Under the pieces are notes generated by a model. The model had not been told where the DNA came from. It made no database searches and saw nothing but the letters and a program-made list of their open reading frames with translations. Both the position numbers and the translations under genes were made by a program. 64,000 bases of DNA from Cutibacterium equinum (GTDB taxonomy: Bacteria > Actinomycetota > Actinomycetes > Propionibacteriales > Propionibacteriaceae): NCBI RefSeq assembly GCF_028021195.1, contig NZ_CP115668.1, forward strand, positions 2,232,001-2,296,000. The letters are read 5' to 3'. This document shows, piece after piece, positions 34,918 to 43,438 of this stretch; positions within the stretch are counted from its first letter, which is position 1, and each line of letters starts with the position of its first letter.

Positions 34918-36345
34918 TCAGGGACGGCTGTCCGCGTCCTCGCTGTTGACCTCAGCCTCCTCGGCCGTCTCGACTGCCGGATCGACCTTCATGTTCTTCT
35001 TGTCGAACCTCTTGGCCACCACGAGCGCCAGCCCGATGTAGAACACCAGCAGCCCGGCCATGATGAAGGACATCTGGTAAATCGTCCCGACGATCGACCG
35101 GTCGCTGAGGTTGAGGTAGGTCAATGGCACGACCGCGTACACAATCGCAAAGGCCAAGGCGATCCCGTTGTTACGAGTCACGATGAACATGTTCGAGATC
35201 GGTGAGGTGACGAAGTTGACGTACAACCACGGCACCAGGGCCACCGCAATCTCGGCCGACTGATGGAACTTCGCGCCCAACAGCCACGGCAACACCGGCG
35301 GGATGAGCACATAGAGCAGCCCGAACGGAATGATGCCGATGAGGAACGACCTCACGACCGACTTCTTGATGGTCTGGTAGAACTTTCCCGCGTCCGAGAC
35401 CGACAACTTCTGGAAGAACACCTGGGCCAGCGCCTGGTTGATGACCGACGCCGGCATCTGCATCAACGTCCATGCGATGTTGAATCGTCCGTAGCCAGCC
35501 GTCGAGAACTTCACCATGATGATCATGTTGACGCCCTGCTGTCGGATGGCATCGACGATGGCGTTGGGGGCCGTCAGCAACGGCAACTGCCGGTACTTGC
35601 GCATCACCGCACGCATCGGCATGTCGGATTCCTTGATGCTGCGCAGGTCCGGCCCCAGGCGGCGTCGGAAATTGTTGAGGGCCAGGCACTTGCCCAGGAA
35701 GGTCGCGACGACCTGACCAAAGGCTGCCGCATTGATGGCACACGAGGTGATACGTCCGACTGCCGTTGTCGACTGACACCACACCGCGTTGGCACCAATG
35801 ACGCCAAACCGTTTGCGTCGATTCGCCCAGTAATTGACGACGTTGACCTGGGTGTAGGTGAAGACGATCGGTCCGACCGCCAGCAACCACCACCGGGCCT
35901 CCGGCTTGCCGAGCAGCCCGCTGAGGAATCCGCCCAGGGGGATCATCGCCAGCATTGCCAGCGTCGAGACGATTGCGTTGATCCGGGTTGCCAACCGGAG
36001 CACCCGTTTGGCCTCGGAGTTGTCGCGCGGCAGCACGATGGCCATGTCGTAGCGCAGGGCTGCAGCGGGGATGACGAACTGGGAGACGGCCATGATGGCG
36101 CCGTAAATACCCCAGTCAGAGGGGTCAATGTGGTGGGTGACGTAGAGGGTGGCCAGAGCAGCGATCAACTGGGCCAAGCCGGTCCCACTCATGACCTTCG
36201 TCACAGAGGCGAGGAATTCGTGGCGCTGGACGTAGGCGCGCACGCGCGGAAACCGCACCCGTTTCTCCTCGGTCGCCGGAGCTTGATCGGACGGCGTCTG
36301 CCCCCCGGGTCCCGACGGCGTCACTTCCGTTGGCGTATTGGTCAC
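34918..36345 (-). CDS. Polysaccharide flippase (Wzx/MATE-type oligosaccharide exporter)
   Basis: A 475-aa membrane protein with about 12 hydrophobic helices starting at residue 50 (VMSGTGLAQLIAALATLYVT). The N-terminus is Pro/Thr-rich and cytoplasmic and the C-terminus is charged. The helix order and the MIIMVKFSTAGYGRFNIAWT segment fit the polysaccharide_synt / Wzx family, which flips lipid-linked sugars. No glycosyltransferases are adjacent, so the sugar is unknown. It overlaps tadA by 4 nt and probably shares its transcript. Confidence 0.85.
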   Translation of the reverse strand: MTNTPTEVTPSGPGGQTPSDQAPATEEKRVRFPRVRAYVQRHEFLASVTKVMSGTGLAQLIAALATLYVTHHIDPSDWGIYGAIMAVSQFVIPAAALRYDMAIVLPRDNSEAKRVLRLATRINAIVSTLAMLAMIPLGGFLSGLLGKPEARWWLLAVGPIVFTYTQVNVVNYWANRRKRFGVIGANAVWCQSTTAVGRITSCAINAAAFGQVVATFLGKCLALNNFRRRLGPDLRSIKESDMPMRAVMRKYRQLPLLTAPNAIVDAIRQQGVNMIIMVKFSTAGYGRFNIAWTLMQMPASVINQALAQVFFQKLSVSDAGKFYQTIKKSVVRSFLIGIIPFGLLYVLIPPVLPWLLGAKFHQSAEIAVALVPWLYVNFVTSPISNMFIVTRNNGIALAFAIVYAVVPLTYLNLSDRSIVGTIYQMSFIMAGLLVFYIGLALVVAKRFDKKNMKVDPAVETAEEAEVNSEDADSRP

Positions 36346-36824
36346 CCGTCCACGGTACAGGCCCGATGCCGGGCAAAGAATTCGCCCAACAGGGCCGACG
36401 ACTCCTCAGCCATGACGCCACAGACCACGTCGGGCCGGTGCGGAAGTCTCGGATCGCGCATGACGTCGAACAGGGAGCTGACGGCTCCAGCCTTGGGATC
36501 GAACGCCCCGAAGACCACCCTCGGGATCCTCGCCGCGACGATCGTGCCGGCACACATCGTGCACGGCTCCAACGTGACGACAAGCGTGCAGTCGTCCAGA
36601 CGCCAACCGTCTCGCGCCTGCGCCGCGCGTCGAATCGCGAGCACCTCGGCGTGGGCGGTCGGGTCACCGGTCAGCTCGCGCTCATTACCGGCCTCCGAGA
36701 GGACCTCGCCGTCAGGTCCGAGGATCACCGCGCCAATGGGGACGTCACCCCACTGAGCAGCACGACGGGCCACGTCAAGAGCCTGGGCCATGGCCTGACG
36801 CCAACCCGGCATCGGGCCAGCCAC
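36342..36824 (-). CDS. tadA: tRNA-specific adenosine-34 deaminase
   Basis: A 160-aa zinc deaminase that converts A34 to inosine in tRNA-Arg(ACG). The CDA motifs are complete: His58-Ala-Glu60 in DPTAHAEVLAI and Cys87/Cys90 region in VTLEPCTMCAGTIV. The basic and aromatic C-terminal segment ALLGEFFARHRA is typical. The gene lies directly before the associated-protein gene, a layout common in actinobacteria. Confidence 0.93.
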   Translation of the reverse strand: MAGPMPGWRQAMAQALDVARRAAQWGDVPIGAVILGPDGEVLSEAGNERELTGDPTAHAEVLAIRRAAQARDGWRLDDCTLVVTLEPCTMCAGTIVAARIPRVVFGAFDPKAGAVSSLFDVMRDPRLPHRPDVVCGVMAEESSALLGEFFARHRACTVDG

Positions 36825-36827
36825 GGC

Positions 36828-37466
36828 TCAGCGCACCGACGTGTTGGCGGCCCGCTCGAACTGCGGCCCGAAGTGAACCCGGGCGGCAATGTCGGACAGG
36901 ATCTCGTCGGAATCCTCGTCGGCCTCAGCGAAGGCCTCCATGTCGAACTCGCCCAGTCCAGCGTCGGCAAGCATGTCGCCGTCGCCCATGGTCTCCGGGT
37001 CGTCGTCGGGGTCAGGAATGTCCTCGCCCAGGAAGTCGGCGACGTCACGGGCGATCGGCCAGTCGTTGGCCTGGGTGGCGTCGGACAGGAAGACCTGCAC
37101 GTTGCGGCCGCGAACCCGCACGATGACGTAGAACTGGTGATCGATGGAGACCATGCCGACAGCCCCCGCGTCGCCGGGCAGACGACGTAGCTGGGTGATG
37201 AGCTCGTCAAGATCGTTGGCAAGCATCGGCTCCATCGGCACCGCGACCCGCTCGCCGTCATCGTTGTAGAGGGCTACGACGAAGTCGATCTCGTCCTCGC
37301 CGGCGTCCTCGAGATCGTCGTCATAGTCATCATCGTCGTCGTAATCGTCCTCGTCATCGGGCACGTCGTCGTAATCGTCAAGATCGTCATAGTCATCGAC
37401 ATCATCAGCGTCGAAGGACTTGACGTCATCGTCGGGTACGAATTCGTCATCACTGAACCGGGACAT
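36828..37466 (-). CDS. tRNA adenosine deaminase-associated protein
   Basis: A 212-aa acidic protein. Residues 1-55 are almost only Asp, Glu, Tyr and Val (low complexity). The folded part starts at EIDFVVALYNDDGERVAVPM and continues QFYVIVRVRGRNVQVFLSDA. This family is found in actinobacteria immediately upstream of tadA, as here, with a 3-nt gap. Its biochemical role is not known to me; genomic pairing suggests it assists TadA. Confidence 0.85.
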   Translation of the reverse strand: MSRFSDDEFVPDDDVKSFDADDVDDYDDLDDYDDVPDDEDDYDDDDDYDDDLEDAGEDEIDFVVALYNDDGERVAVPMEPMLANDLDELITQLRRLPGDAGAVGMVSIDHQFYVIVRVRGRNVQVFLSDATQANDWPIARDVADFLGEDIPDPDDDPETMGDGDMLADAGLGEFDMEAFAEADEDSDEILSDIAARVHFGPQFERAANTSVR

Positions 37467-37645
37467 GACGACCTCCTTGAGGGGTGAACATGTCCATCGT
37501 GGCAGACATCTGGCCGCGGAAACAGCAGCAGGCCCGATTTGAGCGCGAACTACTCAGAGGAGGAGGGTTCTCGGTGGTGCGTCGGTGATGTGGACGGGGT
37601 TGCGGTTCATCTGGGATCGCACCGGATTCCGCAGCTAGCCTCCGA

Positions 37646-37842
37646 CCCGGTCACCCCAGCCAGCGTGACCCCAGCCAGCGTGACCCCGGCCAGCTGCGCC
37701 AGGTGTGTCTCACCTGCGCCACCCCTCCACCAGCTGCGCCAGGTGTGTCTCACCTGCGCCACCCCTCCACCAGCTGCGCCAGGTGTGTCTCACCTGCGCC
37801 AAAAAAATTGGCGCAGATGAGACACACCTGGCGCAGGTACGG
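37646..37842. repeat. Intergenic tandem and inverted repeat cluster (second CACCTGCGCCA locus)
   Basis: Three copies of a GCCAGCGTGACCCC-type 15-bp word at 37649-37693 are followed by a 40-bp unit (begins CAGCTGCGCCAGGTGTGTCT, ends CACCCCTCCAC) at 37691-37730, 37731-37770 and, without its tail, 37771-37800. The last copy pairs with a reverse copy at 37808-37835 around a central A-tract. The words TGCGCCAGGTGTGTCTCACC and TGCGCCAGTTGTGCCTCACC link it to the cluster at 26.7 kb. It fills much of the 560-nt gap between the TadA-associated gene and upp. Reading frames through it are repeat artefacts. Confidence 0.9.
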
Positions 37843-38026
37843 TCAGGAGCAGAGCCAAGGCCGCACCCCGGCCCCACTCCACCAGCGCCCCCATAGTCAC
37901 CCCGGCCGCACTGCCCACCACCACCGGCTCCCCTGTCCAGCACCACCCACGACCTAACCCCCGACCAACCTCCAAAACCGGTGGCCGAGTCCCGTCAACA
38001 ACCCCTCATGTGCGAAGGTTGGTCTC

Positions 38027-38668
38027 GTGGAACTCAATGTCATGGATCACCCCCTCGTCTCTCACAAGCTGACCCTGCTGCGCTCCGTGGACACCCCCAG
38101 TCCCGTCTTCCGCCAGCTTGTCGAGGAGCTCGTCACCCTCATGGCCTACGAGGCCACCCGCGAGGTACGCATCGAGCCGACCACCGTCACCACCCCGCTC
38201 ATCACCACCGAGGGGGTCGCCCTGGCCCGCCCCAAGCCGCTCGTTGTCCCGATCCTTCGTGCTGGCCTGGGAATGCTCGAAGGCATGATGCGCCTCGTCC
38301 CATCAGCCGAAGTCGGCTTCGTCGGCATGGCTCGCGACGAGGAAACCCTCCAGCCGATGACCTACGCCGAGCGCCTTCCCAAGGACCTCTCCGGTCGTCA
38401 GTGCTACGTCCTGGACCCGATGCTGGCCACCGGCGGTTCGCTGGGCGGCACCGTTGAGTTCCTGGTCCGCCGCGGCGCCGACCACATCACCTGCCTGTGC
38501 ATCCTGGCCGCCCCAGAAGGCATCGAGAACTTCCGCAAACTCGTGAGCGACCTCGACGTCCCCTGCCACCTCGTCGTTGCCGGCGTCGATGATCACCTCA
38601 ACGAGCACGGCTACATCGTCCCCGGTCTCGGTGACGCAGGCGACCGTCTCTACGGCTTGGCCGAATGA
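38027..38668 (+). CDS. upp: Uracil phosphoribosyltransferase
   Basis: Pyrimidine salvage enzyme that converts uracil and PRPP to UMP. The 213-aa product has the family N-terminus [15 protein letters not shown], the segment [15 protein letters not shown], the PRPP-binding loop [17 protein letters not shown] and the uracil-binding C-terminus [16 protein letters not shown]. The GTG at 38027 with GAAGGT upstream gives the full family N-terminus. Its stop overlaps the next gene's start. Confidence 0.96.
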   Translation: MELNVMDHPLVSHKLTLLRSVDTPSPVFRQLVEELVTLMAYEATREVRIEPTTVTTPLITTEGVALARPKPLVVPILRAGLGMLEGMMRLVPSAEVGFVGMARDEETLQPMTYAERLPKDLSGRQCYVLDPMLATGGSLGGTVEFLVRRGADHITCLCILAAPEGIENFRKLVSDLDVPCHLVVAGVDDHLNEHGYIVPGLGDAGDRLYGLAE

Positions 38669-39408
38669 CCCACCTGCGCCCCGACGACCTGCGCGGCCTG
38701 GCAGCACTGCTGGATTCCCCCGAACCCAGCGACGTCGTTCCGCCGTGCTGGCACTGGGTACTCCTCCTCGATCCTGTCGACCCCGCCAACCTCGACGAGG
38801 ACGGGTACACTATCGGCTCCCCTATCACCCCAAAACCGGGGATGACAAGGATGTTTGCGGGTGGTCGGATTCGCACCTTCGCCCCGCTGTCCCTCAATTG
38901 CGAGACCAGTCGAACCACTGAGATCGCCTCGGTCGCAGACAAGCAGGGGCGCCGCGGCCCCCTTCACTTCGTGACGATGAGATCCGTCTGGACCCAAGAC
39001 GGCCATGATTGCCTCGTTGACGAGCAGGACTACGTCTTCCTGCCAGCCCACTCCTCGGTTCCTTCTCCCGAGGATGCCGGGCAGACCGACGGTGACGGAT
39101 TCCTAGCTACCGAACCTCTCCTGGTGACCTTCTCAGCCCTCACAGCCAACCCGTATCGCATTCATTGGGACCGCGACTTCTGCCGTCGCAAGGGCCATGA
39201 CGGTTTGGTGATCCACGGACCGCTGCAGGCCCTTCTCCTTGCGCAGGCTTTCGCGGACGAGGACTTCATCGGTAAAGAGTTTTCCTACAGATTCCCCGCG
39301 CCCGCGACCGCCCCAACTCGACTGACGGTTGACGTCGACAACGGGGAAGCCCAGGTCCGTCGCCCCGACGGCACGGTCACGGCGACAGCAACTCTCACAG
39401 AGTTTTGA
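38665..39408 (+). CDS. FAS1-like / MaoC-type hydratase-dehydratase (mesaconyl-CoA or HTD2-like)
   Basis: A 247-aa double-hotdog protein. The N-terminal half has the [15 protein letters not shown] motif of FAS1-like dehydratases. The C-terminal half has [20 protein letters not shown] followed by [11 protein letters not shown], the hydratase motif with the catalytic Asp/His pair. Relatives include HTD2-type dehydratases and 3-methylfumaryl-CoA or itaconyl-CoA hydratases; which substrate applies is not visible. It is coupled to upp by ATGA overlap. The ybaK remnant lies just downstream on the other strand. Confidence 0.8.
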   Translation: MTHLRPDDLRGLAALLDSPEPSDVVPPCWHWVLLLDPVDPANLDEDGYTIGSPITPKPGMTRMFAGGRIRTFAPLSLNCETSRTTEIASVADKQGRRGPLHFVTMRSVWTQDGHDCLVDEQDYVFLPAHSSVPSPEDAGQTDGDGFLATEPLLVTFSALTANPYRIHWDRDFCRRKGHDGLVIHGPLQALLLAQAFADEDFIGKEFSYRFPAPATAPTRLTVDVDNGEAQVRRPDGTVTATATLTEF

Positions 39409-39462
39409 CCTGGGGGACGCCGCAGAGGCTTCCTACGGCGCGCGCCAAAACGGGAAGTGACG

Positions 39463-39532
39463 TCAGTTCGCCAATCCCTCGACGAGCTCAGCCCTAGGCA
39501 AGGACGCCAGGTCGACCCCACTGAGGATGACA
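39463..39532 (-). pseudogene. 3' end fragment of a ybaK-like gene
   Basis: Read on the minus strand, this encodes VILSGVDLASLPRAELVEGL and then AN-stop, closely matching the C-terminus of the intact ybaK homologue at 63261-63791 (IVSGADLVSLPGAEVVEGLAN). The gene is interrupted here by the integrated element; the rest of its matching sequence is only the N-terminal piece at 44.1-44.3 kb. The fragment contains the left attachment core. Confidence 0.85.
39509..39532 (+). other. Left attachment core (att, 24 bp)
   Basis: The sequence AGGTCGACCCCACTG followed by AGGATGACA is identical to 44123-44146. The flanking bases differ on both sides, which fixes the core at exactly 24 bp. It lies in the coding sequence for VILSGVDL of ybaK. 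Confidence 0.9.
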
Positions 39533-39589
39533 GACTGGATGAAAAAGCGCGGTAAACCGCGCTCTGCGGAGACTATGTGAGCCACGTTT

Positions 39590-39611
39590 GACGCCTAATA
39601 CGACGCCTAAT
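39590..39611 (+). promoter_or_regulatory. Repeated GACGCCTAAT words at the element ends
   Basis: GACGCCTAAT occurs at 39590-39599 and 39602-39611, just before the integrase start. It recurs once near the right end (about 44061-44070), in each case close to an att core. These look like arm-type binding sites for the integrase; the first pair may also overlap its promoter. Confidence 0.5.
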
Positions 39612-39622
39612 ATGCTGACGAC

Positions 39623-40807
39623 ATGGCGAGCCTCTACCAGCGTAGCGAGACGGTCATGTCCAGCAACGGCACTGAACATACGTATGATTATTGGATTGCT
39701 GAGGAAGTCTTGAAAGACGAAGAAGGAAGACGCCTACAAGTTAGAGGGCGAGGACGCACTCCGCGTCAAGCTAACCAGCGACTCAGGAACAACCTTCAGA
39801 AGCGTTTAGGAAGGCCCAGCAGGCGACGAGGCGGTATAACTACCGACCAGTACGTAGAACGTTGGTTAGAGCAGTCTTTAGACGCCCACAGCATCAAACC
39901 GCAGACCGCTGAAGCGCACAAGCGACGCTATCGCAAGTGGGCAAGCCCTCAGATAGGAAGCACTCCACTGGAAGAGCTGACGCCCGATACACTGAAGACG
40001 CTTCTTCACAACCCTGAACTTGTCCACGCAGGACCAAGCGCTGTGGAAGCTGTCTACAAGACACTTAAAGCGCTTCTTAATCACGCCGTGAAAAATGAAG
40101 TCCTAAAGACTAATCCCATGAACAGTGTTTCAACGCCTAAAGCGCGGTCAAAAGTCAATGAAGAAGATATAGCTCACGCTGACAAGCGCGCCACCATCGC
40201 CCGCTATCTCATCAGATGGCTCAAAAATCCCGATTGTCCATATCATGAGCATTACCCACTCATCTTCGCAATGTTTCTTGGGCTCCGTAGAGCAGAAACA
40301 CTCGGAATTACCTGGGACTGCTTTCATCAGCGGATGACTCAACTCGAGATTAAACAACAGCTCATCAGACGCAACGATGGAACTTACTTCATCCAGCCTG
40401 AGACGAAGACGAAGCAAGCTCGAACGTTGATTCTACCAAAAGATTGGATAGCAGCTTTTAAGCTTCAACGAGACAAGAAGATTGAAGCCCAGGAAGAATG
40501 GGCGCAAAATCTCGTCTTCTTAAAGAACAATGGTAAACCAATCACATACCCCGAGTACAGCCGTATATGGCACAAAACCCTGGAAGCCTACATGACTAAA
40601 GACGGTAAGAAACTCCGAGAAGACGACATCTGGAGACCACACTCTAACCGAAAAATCACAGCATCCCTGTTGGCATCTCAAGGCGTATCACCACAAATCG
40701 CACAAACCATTTTGGGACACCAATCTGAAGCGATGACTCATTACTACACGACCATCAGCAAACAGGCGCAAAAAGACGCCATGAACGTTTACGCGGAAGT
40801 CTTCTGA
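39623..40807 (+). CDS. int: Tyrosine recombinase / integrase
   Basis: Catalyses integration and probably excision of the element at the 24-bp cores. The 394-aa product has an N-terminal arm-binding segment, a SAM-like core-binding domain (TTDQYVERWLEQSLDAHSIK) and a catalytic domain. The visible catalytic residues are Arg in FLGLRRAETLGI, Lys in ETKTKQARTL, His/Arg in RPHSNRKITA, and His plus nucleophile Tyr in LGHQSEAMTHYYT. Base composition is far lower in GC than that of the host genes. An in-frame ATG at 39656 is an alternative start. Its end overlaps the convergent rep gene by 19 nt. Confidence 0.93.
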   Translation: MASLYQRSETVMSSNGTEHTYDYWIAEEVLKDEEGRRLQVRGRGRTPRQANQRLRNNLQKRLGRPSRRRGGITTDQYVERWLEQSLDAHSIKPQTAEAHKRRYRKWASPQIGSTPLEELTPDTLKTLLHNPELVHAGPSAVEAVYKTLKALLNHAVKNEVLKTNPMNSVSTPKARSKVNEEDIAHADKRATIARYLIRWLKNPDCPYHEHYPLIFAMFLGLRRAETLGITWDCFHQRMTQLEIKQQLIRRNDGTYFIQPETKTKQARTLILPKDWIAAFKLQRDKKIEAQEEWAQNLVFLKNNGKPITYPEYSRIWHKTLEAYMTKDGKKLREDDIWRPHSNRKITASLLASQGVSPQIAQTILGHQSEAMTHYYTTISKQAQKDAMNVYAEVF

Positions 40808-41706
40808 ACCCTATCTAACCGAGATTCACACACACCACGAGAAACCATCTCCTCGTACACATCAATCCTACGAAGAAGCGCCGCCCACTTAGACGCAGAC
40901 ACCCTATCTCGATACGGCAGACATTCCAACGGGTTGTTGCTCACCATAATCACAGTATCCCACGCCGCATACTTGTTTTGATAACGACACGGGAGAGTTA
41001 ACGGGTAGATATCCAAGACCTTGAGCAGCAGCTCAAACTCAATCTGTCCATCGAACTCATCCAACAATAGAACACGTTGAGATTGATACTCATCCCACGG
41101 GTGGATGTAGGTCCCAGGGGAATACACATCCGGATAGCCGAACTCCTCGTATACACCCCAGGTCTTCCCTACGCCCGGAGCGCCATACACATAACGCACA
41201 TTAACCGACTCTCGTGGAGAACGCCCAAACTTAGACGCATCTCTAATCCTCTCCAGCTCTTTGGCGTAAGCGACGTATGGACGATAGCGCCCATCAGAAA
41301 GTATCAACTCATCAGCAGACTTGTCCTCAAACAAAATCGAATGGCGAAGGTCGCTCACAGCGTCTCCTAACACTTCCTTGGTTTCGGGCTCCCAATTAAC
41401 AAACTTACCACCACGCAACAACTCTTCACCTGGAACGCGCGTCTCTTCCTTAGACACGTACTTCCGGCAAGCAGCAGGGTTCTTAGCCACTTCACAGTGA
41501 GCAGTCCTGAACTTGTTTTTCAGCGTCTCAAACTTGATAGCGGTTTTGTTCTCAATAAGAACTTGCCAATGAAGATAGCCCGACTCTTCCCCACATTCAA
41601 GCTGCCCCAGATAGTCGTATTTCTTCAGCTTTTCCTCTACCTCCTCACGGGTAAAGTCATCAGCCTTGATGGTCAGCATCCAATTCCTTGACCGTCCGTT
41701 CCCCAT
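40789..41706 (-). CDS. rep: Rolling-circle replication initiator of CRESS-DNA type (HUH endonuclease + SF3 helicase)
   Basis: A 305-aa Rep with the full motif set of circovirus-like initiators. Motif I is NWMLTIK (8-14), motif II YLHWQ (44-48, HUQ form), and motif III YVSK with Tyr83 as nicking residue and Lys86. The SF3 helicase part has Walker A GAPGVGKT (175-182), Walker B LLLDEF (213-218), motif C VSNN (255-258) and an arginine-finger pair RR (279-280). It should nick TAGTATTAC in the stem-loop upstream and drive rolling-circle replication. The ATG at 41706 follows GAGGTG; a GTG three codons earlier overlaps that ribosome-binding site and is not used. Related Reps are known from bacterial pCRESS plasmids. 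Confidence 0.92.
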   Translation of the reverse strand: MGNGRSRNWMLTIKADDFTREEVEEKLKKYDYLGQLECGEESGYLHWQVLIENKTAIKFETLKNKFRTAHCEVAKNPAACRKYVSKEETRVPGEELLRGGKFVNWEPETKEVLGDAVSDLRHSILFEDKSADELILSDGRYRPYVAYAKELERIRDASKFGRSPRESVNVRYVYGAPGVGKTWGVYEEFGYPDVYSPGTYIHPWDEYQSQRVLLLDEFDGQIEFELLLKVLDIYPLTLPCRYQNKYAAWDTVIMVSNNPLECLPYRDRVSASKWAALLRRIDVYEEMVSRGVCESRLDRVQKTSA

Positions 41707-41724
41707 AAAAATCACACCTCAAAA

Positions 41725-41834
41725 ATCACAAAATCTAAAAAGTCACAAATTTTCATCGGCCTACAACTCGCATTCTACCGAACTTTTTTCCCAAAAATCA
41801 CAAGTCACAAGCCCCCCTGTAATACTATGGGGGG
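41725..41834 (-). other. Rolling-circle origin: iterons plus stem-loop with TAGTATTAC
   Basis: On the minus strand CCCCCC and GGGGGG (plus 41829-41834 and 41812-41817) form a stem around the 11-nt loop ATAGTATTACA. The loop contains TAGTATTAC (complement of plus 41819-41827), the nonanucleotide nicked in circovirus and nanovirus origins. The heptamer (A/G)TCACAA is repeated on the plus strand at 41725-41731, 41742-41748, 41797-41803 and 41804-41810, the last two adjoining the stem. Such iterons are expected Rep-binding sites. The origin is about 110 nt upstream of rep on the same strand. Confidence 0.85.
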
Positions 41835-41855
41835 CCCATCTTGTAAGCCATTCTA

Positions 41856-41910
41856 CGGAGAGGGCTTGTCGCTTCGCTCCGCTGACGCGTCGCGCAGCTG
41901 GCCCTCTCCG
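41856..41910. repeat. 10-bp inverted repeat next to the origin
   Basis: CGGAGAGGGC (41856-41865) pairs with GCCCTCTCCG (41901-41910) across 35 nt that can form inner hairpins (GCTTCGCTCCGC, ACGCGTCGCGC). It lies between the origin and the end of the FtsK-like gene. It could be that gene's terminator or a single-strand origin for complementary-strand synthesis. Confidence 0.5.
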
Positions 41911-41922
41911 CATCCTTACAAT

Positions 41923-43362
41923 TCACATACCGTTGTGAGATTGATAATTTATCTGCCTCAAGTAGTTCTTGATGTCGTTCTCATCGAAGAAGTAGAACCT
42001 AAACTCTGTTCTTTCTCCGTTCTCAGACTCCGCAACAGCCCCGCCAGGACGACTCAAAGGAATGTTCGTTGCTCGTGGAACATCAATAGCATCATCAGGT
42101 GAGCTACCGAGAATTGCTTTCTCCGTCTCGGGAGTTGACACCCTCAATGAGATTTTTAGAGCACAGTTGTCTCTAATGGCAGTTGGCAACGATTCAGAAG
42201 TAGGTTTCTGGGTGATGAAGATTGTAAAGAATCCAGCGCTTCGTCCTCGTTTTATCAGGTCGGTACAAGCACGGATTATCTCGTTTCTCAAGGCCTTTTC
42301 TTCTTTGTCGTTGACTCCTGTCATATCAAACAACGCCTGACATTCGTCAATCACAATCAGCTTGAGTTTAACCCCAGCTTGTCGCCGTGTTTCAGGGCTC
42401 ACACTCCAAAAGTTTGAGTGCCCAAGAACATCGGCGTTAGATTGTATCCGCTCATTCATTTCCTGGACAGCGTTGACTAACTCATCTCTAACGGATTCAA
42501 ACGAAGTTGACTCGGAGATGAACTTGGAGACCAGATTCTCGTAAGCACTCCAATCCGCGCCACCTTTACCGTCAATAATCATCATGTCAACATCGTCTTT
42601 TGCCAGCGCGAGAGGCAAGACGAACGTCGAAGCGGCAGCAGTCTTTCCACCACCCGGCAAACCACCCAGCAGTAAGCCAGACGCATTTTTCAGTTTCACT
42701 TTGAAGGTTTCACCGTCTGCGTCTCGTCCTACATCTACACTCATGATGTTTAAATTAAGCGGCGAAGGCTCAAAGATGGGAAGTGCTTCATCCAAGGGGT
42801 CTTCCTGGATGAAATGAATCTCCATTTTGCCAGCGCCCAGATTCTTTACTCTAACGCGCTTAGCATCTAATTGTGATTGAAATGACCGACAGGCAGCTAC
42901 AAGTCGCTCAGGAGGCAATCCATCGATGGTTTCATTGTAATGGAGAATGCTCTCGGTGTCTTTAGTTTCAAGTCCGACCCCGTAAATTGTATCGTCAGAA
43001 GCGTTGACGAGACCCATCTTCCGAATTAACGCGTTTCCCTGTGTTATTTCCCTCATTGCTGTTCTGCGAGTCATCCATCTCCGCCAGTCTCTTATAAGAA
43101 ATGAGTAAACGCGAGTCTGTGGAATCATCATTGGCGCGACTAAGATGAGTAAAGCTGGTATCCATCCATAGCGAAAGTTCGTCGTCAAGAAAATTGCCAC
43201 TGTTAGATAGAGAAGCGAACTCCAGAATGTGCGAACGAAAGCTATAATCAGCCAAATAATCCTGCCAAGCATCCAGCCAAGAGCCCAGAAGAATCTTTCC
43301 ATTAGAGTCTTTTTCTCAGGGCGAGACTCTTCGACGTGTTCATATCTGTTTAACGTTATCAT
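41923..43362 (-). CDS. FtsK/SpoIIIE-like DNA translocase of the element
   Basis: A 479-aa protein. Two hydrophobic stretches at about 25-48 and 49-80 anchor it in the membrane. The C-terminal ATPase has Walker A GGLPGGGKT (233-241), IIDGKGGADW (262-271) and Walker B LIVIDECQAL (335-344), then FTIFITQKPTSESLP. This is the FtsK_SpoIIIE motor as used by actinomycete Tra proteins and small integrative elements. It has no gamma domain for sequence-directed pumping. The start at 43362 has GGAAGG upstream; an ATG seven codons earlier precedes that site. It might move element DNA between cells or resolve replication products. Confidence 0.9.
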   Translation of the reverse strand: MITLNRYEHVEESRPEKKTLMERFFWALGWMLGRIIWLIIAFVRTFWSSLLYLTVAIFLTTNFRYGWIPALLILVAPMMIPQTRVYSFLIRDWRRWMTRRTAMREITQGNALIRKMGLVNASDDTIYGVGLETKDTESILHYNETIDGLPPERLVAACRSFQSQLDAKRVRVKNLGAGKMEIHFIQEDPLDEALPIFEPSPLNLNIMSVDVGRDADGETFKVKLKNASGLLLGGLPGGGKTAAASTFVLPLALAKDDVDMMIIDGKGGADWSAYENLVSKFISESTSFESVRDELVNAVQEMNERIQSNADVLGHSNFWSVSPETRRQAGVKLKLIVIDECQALFDMTGVNDKEEKALRNEIIRACTDLIKRGRSAGFFTIFITQKPTSESLPTAIRDNCALKISLRVSTPETEKAILGSSPDDAIDVPRATNIPLSRPGGAVAESENGERTEFRFYFFDENDIKNYLRQINYQSHNGM

Positions 43363-43438
43363 GTTCAATCCTTCCATATACAATAATGGGGAGGCGCAGA
43401 CCTTCAGCGACCCACGCCCCCCAAATGTTTACTATCTC

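Noticed and set aside
37539-37896. Several overlapping frames giving CLTCATPPPAAPGVSHL-type proteins
   Set aside because: They are translations of the intergenic 40-bp tandem repeat in different frames. Composition is unlike that of neighbouring proteins and no start signal is seen.
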